DNA from: Candidatus Adiutrix sp.
Lineage (GTDB): Bacteria > Desulfobacterota > Desulfarculia > Adiutricales > Adiutricaceae
Assembly (NCBI GenBank): GCA_031285975.1
Contig: JAITVE010000023.1
Coordinates: forward strand, 1 to 5,285
Direction: 5' to 3'
Length of the DNA stretch: 5,285 nucleotides
In this document: positions 1 to 5,285 of the stretch, piece after piece
Numbering within the stretch: position 1 is the stretch's first letter
How the letters are laid out: each line of letters opens with the position of its first letter
The notes under the pieces: model-generated
Database searches by the model: none
What the model saw: the letters and a program-made list of their open reading frames with translations, nothing else
What the model was told of the DNA's origin: nothing
Translations under genes and position numbers: made by a program

Positions 1-83
1 GGCGACCGTGTAGCGGCGCCACAACTCGCCTGAACGGCTCAGACAAGCGGCGTCGCGGTGGCGACGGGAGAAGAGGGCGGCGG
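1..83. repeat. Direct repeat copy 1, hairpin-forming unit (may continue off the left edge)
   Basis: This copy matches positions 96-177. Over 7-60 versus 102-155, 47 of 54 bases are identical; the rest aligns with one single-base gap. Positions 1-6 still match in part, so the unit may begin before the window. It contains an inverted repeat with arms 13-22 and 47-56 (one G-T wobble, one A-C mismatch) and an inner stem 28-30/36-38 closing a TGAAC loop. All three + frames contain stops (12, 31 or 126), so it is probably non-coding. A GTAG at 10-13 abuts the stem, reminiscent of REP elements; that assignment is inference. Confidence 0.8.
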
Positions 84-95
84 CTAGCAAACAGT

Positions 96-177
96 GGCTA
101 TCGTGTAGCGCCGCCACAACTCGGCTGAACGCCTCAAACAAGTGGCGGCGCGGTTGCGGTGGGGAAGAGGGCAGCGG
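96..177. repeat. Direct repeat copy 2, hairpin-forming unit
   Basis: This is the second copy of the unit, 95 bp downstream of the first and separated from it by only about 12 unmatched bases. Its outer stem is a perfect 10-bp inverted repeat (108-117 with 142-151). An inner stem (123-125 with 131-133) closes the same TGAAC loop as in copy 1. Two base pairs differ from copy 1 by changes on both sides, and a third position turns an A-C mismatch into A-T. The 95-bp period is not a multiple of three, so the copies lie in different reading frames, which argues against a protein repeat. GTAG at 105-108 stands at the foot of the stem. Confidence 0.8.
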
Positions 178-233
178 TGGAAGAGAGCGGGGCGTTTTTC
201 GCAATGAACTCTTTCATTATATTTAGTTATAAC

Positions 234-247
234 CAGCTTGTAAGCTG
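234..247. promoter_or_regulatory. Possible operator: 14-bp dyad over the -35 element
   Basis: CAGCTT and AAGCTG form a perfect 6-bp dyad around a GT centre, covering the proposed -35 hexamer at 238-243. A dyad here could bind a repressor or activator, but no known operator consensus is recognised. In an AT-rich promoter, short dyads also arise by chance, so this is a weak call. Confidence 0.25.
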
Positions 248-266
248 TCAGGGTTTAGGATATAAT
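238..266 (+). promoter_or_regulatory. Sigma-70-type promoter of the infB operon
   Basis: The -35 element is TTGTAA (238-243, 4 of 6 consensus), the spacer is exactly 17 bp, and the -10 is a perfect TATAAT (261-266). The surroundings (about 195-270) are AT-rich against a GC-rich background, including an AT-rich stretch upstream of the -35 that could act as an UP-like element. Transcription should start near 272-274, giving a leader of about 27 nt before the infB ATG. This start point excludes the upstream in-frame GTG at 159 and makes the ATG at 273 a poor candidate. It would let infB be transcribed independently of any nusA-type operon upstream, which the window does not show. Confidence 0.75.
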
Positions 267-287
267 ATCTGGATGTCGGAAGGATAC

Positions 288-292
288 GAAGG
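288..292 (+). promoter_or_regulatory. Ribosome binding site of infB
   Basis: GAAGG lies 7 nt before the ATG at 300, a standard Shine-Dalgarno distance. A second purine run (GGAAGGA, 278-284) is too far from 300 to be the main site. No comparable motif precedes the alternative ATG at 273, so this site decides the start. Confidence 0.6.
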
Positions 293-299
293 TAACGGG

Positions 300-3200
300 A
301 TGGGTAAAAAGAGGATTCACGAATTAGCCAAGGAACTGTCGCTGAGCAGCGCCGACCTGATTCAGAAAATTGTGGAATGGAATTTAATGCCGGGCGCTAA
401 ACTGGTGGCTTCCAGCGGGATTGAGGATTATCTGGCCGACGACATCAGCCGCCGCCTCAATGCCCCCAATAGCGGCGACTCCGCCCCCCAGGTGGTGCGC
501 CGCCGCAAAAAAACGTCCGATTCCCAGCCGACCGAAACTGATGTTGAATCGTCCGCCGATGTCCAGGCCGCCAATAGTCAGGCCGCCGACAGCCCGTCTG
601 CCGCTGTCCAGGCCGCTGACGCTCCTGCGGCTGAGGCCCCGGTTGCGGATGTTCCGTCCGCCGAAGCTCCGGCAGCCGCCGAGCCCCCGGCCCCCCAGAA
701 AACCGCCGAAGCCGTCCCGGCAGCCCCTCCGGCCTCCGAACCGGCCCGCTCCGCCCCCAGGGCGGCGGCCATTGCCTCCACCCCCTCCACCTCTAAGGAC
801 GCCAGGAAGAACGTGCCCGCTACGGTTATCGGCCGAGTCCGTGAGCCTATGACTCAGCCGGATTTTAAGAAGTTAGTCCCCGCCGCCCCGTCGGCTCCCG
901 AGCCCCCCAGATTTGCCGCTCCCCGGCCCGCCGCCGCCGCGCCCGCTGCCCCGGTTCGCCCGGCCGCCGCGCCGGAAGCCAAGGCCCCGGCGGAGCCCGC
1001 CAAAGTTGCGGAGCAGGCCGCCAAGCCCGTGGAGGCCGCCGCCAAACCGGCGATTGCGCCCCGGAAAATTACCCGTGAACTGGGCGATCCCCCGGCTAAA
1101 ATCATCAGCCCCCCCCGGCCCGGCTTTGACGCGGCCAAGGTGGTGGGCAGCAAGCCCAACTGGAAGGAAGCGCCGCCGAGCGCTCCCGGCCGCCGCCCCT
1201 ATGTGAGCGGCCAGGGCCAGGAAGGCCGCGACAAAACCGAGTGGCCCCGCCGTGGCGCGGCCCCGGCCGACGGTGCCCCCAGGCCGCCGCGCACCCCCGA
1301 TTTCCGCCGTCCCGACCCGGCCGCCGCAGCCCCGGCTCCCGAGGCCGATACCACCCGCCGCCGTGGGGACAAGAAGAAAAAGTCCGGCTCCGGCCGCTTT
1401 GACTCTGACGACAACGCCGGGAAGAACAGCCGCCGCCGCGATGTGGTGGAGCGCACTGACCTCTATTCCGACGGCGACTGGGAACGCGTGCGCCGCCGCG
1501 GCAAGAATGTCAAGAAATTGAAGGCCAAAACCGAGCTCACCGTGCCGAAGGCCATCAAGCGCCGCATCAAGGTCGATGAGGTCATCACCGTGTCCGAATT
1601 GGCCCACCGCCTGTCGGTCAAGGCTGGGGACATCATCAAAAAGCTGATGGCCCTTGGGGTTATGGCCAGTCTGAACCAGGCGTTGGATTTCGACACCGCC
1701 ACCCTGGTGGCTTCCGAATTCGGCTATGAAGTGGACAAGTCGGCCTTCGACGAGGAAAACATCCTCCAGGTGGAGTACGGCCAGGCCTCGCCGGTGACCC
1801 TGCGTCCGCCGGTGGTGACCATTATGGGTCACGTTGACCACGGCAAAACCTCTTTGCTGGACTACATCCGCAAAACCAACATCCAGAGCGGCGAGGCCGG
1901 GGGCATCACCCAGCACATCGGCGCCTACCACGTCAGCGCCGGGGGCCGGAACATCACCTTCCTCGACACCCCCGGTCACGAGGCCTTCACCGCCATGCGT
2001 TCGCGCGGGGCCCAGGTCACGGACATCGTCATCCTCATCGTGGCCGCCGACGACGGCCTCATGCCCCAGACCCGTGAAGCCGCCGACCACGCCAAGGCCG
2101 CCGGGGTGCCCATCATCGTGGCCATCAACAAGGTGGACAAACCCCAGGCCGACCCCGAGCGGGTGCGCCGGGAAATGATGGAAATCGGCCTGGTGGCCGA
2201 AGCCTGGGGCGGGGACACTGTTTTTGTGGAAATTTCGGCCAAAACCGGTCAGGGCGTGGCTGAACTTTTGGACATGATCCTCCTTCAGGCCGACCTTCTG
2301 GAGCTCAAGGCCCGGCACGATGGCCCGGCCCGGGGCCGCATCATCGAAGCCCGCCTGGATAAGGGGCGCGGCCCGGAGGCCACCGTGCTGGTGCAGGAAG
2401 GTTTGCTGAAACAGGGCGACGCTTACGTGTGCGGCGTGTTCCACGGCCGCATCCGGGCCATGCTGGACGACCAGGGCGTGCGGGTGGCCGAGGCCGGCCC
2501 GGCTATCCCCGTGGAAGTTCAGGGCATTACGGGCGTGCCCCAGGCCGGCGATGAGTTCATCGTGCTGGAAGACGAAAAGCAGGCCCGCCAGATCAGCCAG
2601 CACCGCCTCCTGAAACAGCGGGAAAGCGAACTGACCCAAACCTCCAAGCTCACCTTGGAAAACCTCTTTGACAACATCAAGGCGGGCGCGGTCAAGGGCC
2701 TGAACCTCATCGTCAAAACTGACGTCCAGGGTTCTCTGGAAGCCATCACCGAATCGGTGATGAAGCTCTCCACCTCGGAGATGAAAATCAGCATCATCCA
2801 CCAGTCCACCGGCTCGGTGTCTGAGACCGATATCCTCCTGGCTTCGGCCTCCAACGCCCTCATCGTCTGCTTCGGCGTGCGCCCCTCCACTAAAGTGCAG
2901 GAAATGGCCGACGCCGAGCACATCCAGATCCGCTACTACGACGTCATCTATAAACTTATGGACGACATCAAGGAAGCTATGGCCGGTCTCCTCGACCCGG
3001 TCAAGAGCGAAAAGGTGCTGGGCCGCGCCGAAGTGCGCCAGACCTTCATGGTCACCAAGGTGGGCCTCATCGCCGGGTCGTATGTGCTGGACGGCAAAAT
3101 CCTGCGCGGGGCCCGGGCGCGCCTCCTGCGCGACAGCGTGGTGGTGCACGACGGCCGCATTTCGTCCCTCAAGCGTTTGAAGGACGACGTGCGGGAAGTG

Positions 3201-3401
3201 GCCTCGGGCTATGAGTGCGGCATCGGCTTTGACGGCTATAACGACGTCAAAATCGGCGACCACATCGAGGCCTACCAGATTGAGGAAACCGCGGCCACCG
3301 TGGAACTCATTGACGAAGCCGTGGCCCGCGCCGCCAAAGACCGCGCCGCCGCCGAACGGGCCGCCGAAAAAGCCAAGGCTGAGGCGGAAACCGGCAACTG
3401 A
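300..3401 (+). CDS. infB: Translation initiation factor IF-2
   Basis: This GTPase brings initiator fMet-tRNA to the 30S subunit and promotes 50S joining. The 1033-residue product is longer than the roughly 890 of E. coli IF-2. Domains in order are: IF2_N module (about 3-53); Pro/Ala-rich, probably disordered linker (about 55-350); Lys/Arg-rich stretch (350-425); second IF2_N module (about 423-478); G domain with G1 GHVDHGKT (510-517), G2 GGITQHIG (534-541), G3 DTPGH (556-560), G4 NKVD (610-613) and G5 SAK (646-648); beta-barrel domain II (from about 675); IF-2 domain III (about 784-895); and domain IV (about 911-997). All nucleotide-binding motifs are intact. After domain IV there is an unusual Ala/Glu/Lys-rich tail of about 35 residues. 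The start at 300 is chosen because the IF2_N module begins there, GAAGG precedes it, and the promoter's predicted start site lies just upstream. It is the first gene of the visible operon. Confidence 0.98.
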   Translation: MGKKRIHELAKELSLSSADLIQKIVEWNLMPGAKLVASSGIEDYLADDISRRLNAPNSGDSAPQVVRRRKKTSDSQPTETDVESSADVQAANSQAADSPSAAVQAADAPAAEAPVADVPSAEAPAAAEPPAPQKTAEAVPAAPPASEPARSAPRAAAIASTPSTSKDARKNVPATVIGRVREPMTQPDFKKLVPAAPSAPEPPRFAAPRPAAAAPAAPVRPAAAPEAKAPAEPAKVAEQAAKPVEAAAKPAIAPRKITRELGDPPAKIISPPRPGFDAAKVVGSKPNWKEAPPSAPGRRPYVSGQGQEGRDKTEWPRRGAAPADGAPRPPRTPDFRRPDPAAAAPAPEADTTRRRGDKKKKSGSGRFDSDDNAGKNSRRRDVVERTDLYSDGDWERVRRRGKNVKKLKAKTELTVPKAIKRRIKVDEVITVSELAHRLSVKAGDIIKKLMALGVMASLNQALDFDTATLVASEFGYEVDKSAFDEENILQVEYGQASPVTLRPPVVTIMGHVDHGKTSLLDYIRKTNIQSGEAGGITQHIGAYHVSAGGRNITFLDTPGHEAFTAMRSRGAQVTDIVILIVAADDGLMPQTREAADHAKAAGVPIIVAINKVDKPQADPERVRREMMEIGLVAEAWGGDTVFVEISAKTGQGVAELLDMILLQADLLELKARHDGPARGRIIEARLDKGRGPEATVLVQEGLLKQGDAYVCGVFHGRIRAMLDDQGVRVAEAGPAIPVEVQGITGVPQAGDEFIVLEDEKQARQISQHRLLKQRESELTQTSKLTLENLFDNIKAGAVKGLNLIVKTDVQGSLEAITESVMKLSTSEMKISIIHQSTGSVSETDILLASASNALIVCFGVRPSTKVQEMADAEHIQIRYYDVIYKLMDDIKEAMAGLLDPVKSEKVLGRAEVRQTFMVTKVGLIAGSYVLDGKILRGARARLLRDSVVVHDGRISSLKRLKDDVREVASGYECGIGFDGYNDVKIGDHIEAYQIEETAATVELIDEAVARAAKDRAAAERAAEKAKAEAETGN

Positions 3402-3432
3402 TGACGGCGCAGCGCCGCCGGAATGGTGTGCC

Positions 3433-3732
3433 ATGCACGCAGGCATGATGGAAGTCACCTTGAGGCTGGAAGGCAACGCCAGCCTCAAGGGCAAGCGCAA
3501 GGTGGTCAAGAGCATTTTGGGGCGGGTCAAGGCCCGCTTCAATGTGGCCGCCTCCGAGGTCGGCGGCCAGGACGTATATGAACTGGCCGTTCTCGGCTTT
3601 GCGGTCTGCGGGCCTGACCGGCGCATTCTCAACACCGTCCTCGACAATATCCTCGATTTCATCGAAGACAACGCCGACGCCGAAGTGGTTGATTCCGAAA
3701 TGGAATTTGATCTCTTCTTCGGCGCTCCATAA
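3433..3732 (+). CDS. DUF503 / YlxP-family protein
   Basis: This is a 99-residue protein of a small conserved family usually found between infB and rbfA. Its biochemical role is not firmly established; location suggests a link to translation or ribosome assembly (inference). The start MHAGMMEVTLRL, the SLKGKRKVVKSI segment (residues about 18-29), the RFNVAASEV segment and the C-terminal acidic region match the family pattern. There is no signal peptide or membrane segment. The ATG at 3433 fits the family N-terminus; in-frame ATGs at 3445 and 3448 are alternatives. The ribosome site is weak (GGAA ending 9 nt upstream). The gene lies 31 bp after infB and 15 bp before rbfA, so it is probably cotranscribed and partly dependent on ribosomes finishing infB. 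A perfect 12-bp-stem inverted repeat (3458-3490) covers codons 9-20. Arg codon AGG in its left arm is the only AGG in this gene. Confidence 0.9.
   Translation: MHAGMMEVTLRLEGNASLKGKRKVVKSILGRVKARFNVAASEVGGQDVYELAVLGFAVCGPDRRILNTVLDNILDFIEDNADAEVVDSEMEFDLFFGAP
3458..3490 (+). other. Intragenic hairpin near the start of the DUF503 gene
   Basis: CCTTGAGGCTGG (3458-3469) and CCAGCCTCAAGG (3479-3490) are perfect reverse complements separated by 9 nt, giving a 12-bp stem in the mRNA. It begins 25 nt after the start codon's first base, at the edge of the initiating ribosome's footprint. No T-run follows, so it is not an intrinsic terminator. A role in tuning translation or RNase III processing is inference. 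Confidence 0.6.
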
Positions 3733-3747
3733 ATAAGTAGATAACCC

Positions 3748-4125
3748 ATGAGTCAACGCCGTCTGGAAAAAATGAACGGGCTTCTGAAGGAGACCATCGC
3801 GGGCCTCCTGTTGTCCAAAAGCAAAGACCCCCGCCTGAAAGCGGTCAACGTCACCGGGGTCAAGGTGACGGCTGACCTCAAAAAGGCCGTGGTGTTCTAC
3901 AGCGTTATGGGCAGCGAAGAGGAAAAGAAGGCCGTTCACGCCGTCCTGGTCAAGGCCGCCGGGTTCGTGCGGACGGCGGTGGGCGACGCGCTGCAACTGA
4001 AGCATTCGCCCGAGATAAAATTCGAATTTGACCGCAACCTCGAATATGCCCAGCATATCAACGACGTCTTGAAAGGCCTGGCCATCTCCCCGGAGACCGG
4101 GCCCGAAAGTAGCCGCCATGACTGA
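3748..4125 (+). CDS. rbfA: Ribosome-binding factor A (30S maturation factor)
   Basis: The 125-residue length is typical for RbfA, a KH-fold protein that binds the immature 30S subunit and assists late 16S rRNA maturation. Family signatures are readable: the N-terminal helix RRLEKMNGLLKETIAGLL, the DPRLKAVNVTGVKVTADL strand region (about 27-44), the AAGFVRTAVGDAL helix region (about 70-82), PEIKFEFD (about 89-96), and a C-terminal helix ending in INDVLKGL. The gene starts 15 bp after the DUF503 stop, and that spacer has stops in all three frames but no clear Shine-Dalgarno, so translation may depend on the upstream gene. Its end overlaps the next gene by 8 bp. A possible hairpin lies at 3843-3877 within the coding sequence. 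Confidence 0.96.
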   Translation: MSQRRLEKMNGLLKETIAGLLLSKSKDPRLKAVNVTGVKVTADLKKAVVFYSVMGSEEEKKAVHAVLVKAAGFVRTAVGDALQLKHSPEIKFEFDRNLEYAQHINDVLKGLAISPETGPESSRHD

Positions 4126-5098
4126 GGAATTTTTAAAACTGCTTGGCGGCGCCAAAAGCGTTGTCATCTTTTCTCACCACAACCCGGACGGCGACGCTCT
4201 GGGCTCTTCGGCCGGGCTGGCCCTGAGCCTGAACTGCTGCGGGGTGAAGGCCGCCGTTCATGTGGCCGGAACCTGGTCGGAGCACCTGGGCTTTCTGCTG
4301 GAAGGCGTTGAGACGGACGAGGCGCTGGCCGACCCCTCCCGCTATGACGCGGCCGTGCTTCTGGACTGCCGCAGCTTTGACCGCCTGGGCCCCGAAGGCC
4401 CGGAAGTGGCCGCCAAAATGGCGGGCATTCCCCTGGCGGTGGTGGATCACCATCTGTTGAGCGAAGGCGAAATAATTCCCGGCACCTGGCTGGTGCGGCC
4501 CGAGGCCGGGTCCACCGGTGAAATGATTTGGGGCGTGCTGAAACGGCTGGAACGCACGCCCCCCCCGGCGGCGGTGCGGGCCTTGCTCGTGGCCATGGCG
4601 ACGGACACCGGCTTTTTCACCCAGTCCAACACCACCCCCGCCGCCCTGCGGGCCGCCGCCGAGTTGGTGGAACTGGGGGGCGATTTGGAAGAAGTGCGCC
4701 GCCTGGTCAGCGGGGCGCGTCCCCTCCGGGCCTTGAAGCTCAAGGGCGCGGTGCTGACCTCCCTGGATGTGCGGCTGGACGGGCGGCTGGCCATTATGCG
4801 CGTCACTCCGGAAATGCTTTTGGAAACCGGGGCCCTGATGTCCGACACGGAAAATTTCGTGGAACTGGGCCGGGATGTGGCCGGGGTGATGATGTCCGTG
4901 CTGGTGAAGGATTCCGGTCGGGGCGCGGGCACGGTGCGGGTCAGCCTGCGCAGCCGCAAGGGCGTTGACGCGCAAGGGCTGGCCCAGCTTTTCGGCGGCG
5001 GCGGCCACCGCCAGGCGGCGGCCTATAACGACCCCGCCGCCGTTGACGCGGCCGGGGCCATTGAGAATTTGCTGGCCAGGGTTGACGCCTTTTTATGA
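4118..5098 (+). CDS. nrnA: DHH/DHHA1 phosphoesterase, NrnA-type (nanoRNase / pAp phosphatase)
   Basis: This 326-residue DHH-superfamily protein resembles bifunctional NrnA, which degrades 2-5 nt RNAs and dephosphorylates pAp. The metal-site motifs are in order: [11 protein letters not shown] (20-30; H20, D24, D26), [11 protein letters not shown] (80-90; D82), DHH (109-111) and TDTGFF (161-166; D162). The C-terminal DHHA1 substrate-binding domain ends with GGGGH (293-297). All catalytic residues expected for the family are present. The alanine at 302 stands where many members have glycine after GGGGHxxAA. The start ATG at 4118 overlaps the rbfA stop (ATGACTGA), indicating translational coupling; only a weak GAAAG lies upstream. 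The stop overlaps truB by 4 bp. A run of eight C (4559-4566) is inside the gene. The exact substrate cannot be told from sequence alone; a more specialised DHH nuclease is the alternative. Confidence 0.93.
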   Translation: MTEEFLKLLGGAKSVVIFSHHNPDGDALGSSAGLALSLNCCGVKAAVHVAGTWSEHLGFLLEGVETDEALADPSRYDAAVLLDCRSFDRLGPEGPEVAAKMAGIPLAVVDHHLLSEGEIIPGTWLVRPEAGSTGEMIWGVLKRLERTPPPAAVRALLVAMATDTGFFTQSNTTPAALRAAAELVELGGDLEEVRRLVSGARPLRALKLKGAVLTSLDVRLDGRLAIMRVTPEMLLETGALMSDTENFVELGRDVAGVMMSVLVKDSGRGAGTVRVSLRSRKGVDAQGLAQLFGGGGHRQAAAYNDPAAVDAAGAIENLLARVDAFL

Positions 5099-5285
5099 CG
5101 GCTGGCAAAAACGCCGTCCGGAACGGCCTCTTATTGATTGACAAGCCCGCTGGCTGGACAAGCCACGATGTGGTGGCCAAAGTGCGGCGGCTGGCCGGGC
5201 AGAAACGGGTGGGGCACACCGGCACCCTTGACCCCATGGCCACCGGCCTGATGGCCGTGCTCCTGGGCCAGGCCACCCGGCTGGA
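5095..5285 (+). CDS. truB: tRNA pseudouridine-55 synthase TruB (5' part; cut by window end)
   Basis: The first 63 codons plus two bases are present. The product isomerises U55 in the T loop of tRNAs. TruB signatures are clear: [17 protein letters not shown] (11-27), then VGHTGTLDP (39-47) with the catalytic aspartate D46, then [14 protein letters not shown] (49-62). The start ATG overlaps the nrnA stop codon as ATGA, so translation is probably coupled. The remainder of the catalytic domain and the C-terminal RNA-binding part lie beyond the window. In many deltaproteobacteria rpsO and pnp follow, but that cannot be seen here. Confidence 0.96.
   Translation, partial: MTAGKNAVRNGLLLIDKPAGWTSHDVVAKVRRLAGQKRVGHTGTLDPMATGLMAVLLGQATRL

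Noticed and set aside
3..128. Frame open from the left edge to a TGA at 126-128, possible end of an upstream gene
   Set aside because: It runs through both repeat copies, which lie in different frames because of the 95-bp period, and the translation matches nothing I recognise such as YlxR or NusA.
186..203. Possible terminator at GGGGCG followed by five T
   Set aside because: No stable GC stem directly precedes the T-run; only a 3-bp GCG/CGC pairing around the Ts is visible.
159..299. N-terminal extension of IF-2 from the GTG at 159 or the ATG at 273
   Set aside because: The promoter predicts transcription starting near 273. The 47 added residues do not resemble IF-2, and a ribosome site precedes only the ATG at 300.
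3211..3432. Upstream extension of the DUF503 frame into infB
   Set aside because: That part overlaps the infB C-terminus out of frame, is Pro/Arg-rich, and the family N-terminus begins at 3433.
873..3749. Antisense open frame of 958 codons opposite infB
   Set aside because: It is codon-aligned with infB. Its stops would need TTA, CTA or TCA codons in infB, which are rare in this GC-rich gene; it ends exactly where infB uses TTA (873). Its translation is low-complexity and resembles no family.
4387..4401. Short GC palindromes such as GGGCC/GGCCC in nrnA and CCCGG/CCGGG at 4089-4101
   Set aside because: Five-base arms are expected often in GC-rich coding sequence and show no special placement.
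3307..5008. Antisense open frames opposite DUF503, rbfA and nrnA
   Set aside because: They overlap well-identified genes, have His/Gly/Ala-rich translations, and show no supporting start signals or motifs.

Overview
The window carries a translation and ribosome-maturation gene cluster, all on the + strand: infB (IF-2), a DUF503/YlxP-family gene, rbfA, an nrnA-type DHH phosphoesterase, and the start of truB, which runs off the right edge. Gene identities rest on motifs readable in the translations, and all four complete genes look intact. The order infB-DUF503-rbfA-nrnA-truB, the GC-rich codon usage and the long Pro/Ala-rich IF-2 linker with two IF2_N modules fit a deltaproteobacterium (Desulfobacterota-like). 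Some Gram-positive lineages share the gene order, so this placement is inference.

Positions 1-299 are non-coding as far as I can see. The first 177 bases hold two direct copies of a unit of about 83 bp, 95 bp apart. Each copy can fold into the same two-stem hairpin, and most differences between the copies change paired positions in a pairing-preserving way. A GTAG sits at the foot of each hairpin, as in REP elements. Positions 200-270 are abruptly AT-rich and contain a very good sigma-70-type promoter (TTGTAA, 17 bp, TATAAT) with several small dyads around it. It predicts a leader of about 27 nt before the infB ATG at 300, so the in-frame extension back to 159 is not real.

Positions 300-5285 are almost solid coding. 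The spacers are 31 bp (infB to DUF503) and 15 bp (DUF503 to rbfA). After that, genes overlap by 8 bp (rbfA/nrnA) and 4 bp (nrnA/truB, ATGA), implying one transcript with translational coupling. IF-2 places initiator tRNA on the 30S subunit, RbfA matures the 30S subunit, TruB makes pseudouridine 55 in tRNA, and NrnA degrades nanoRNA or pAp. The DUF503 protein has no firmly established role but travels with them.

The most notable unexplained signals are the covarying tandem hairpin repeats at the left edge and a perfect 12-bp-stem hairpin inside the first codons of the DUF503 gene. There is no sign of a new defence or mobile system. Large antisense open frames are codon-bias shadows.
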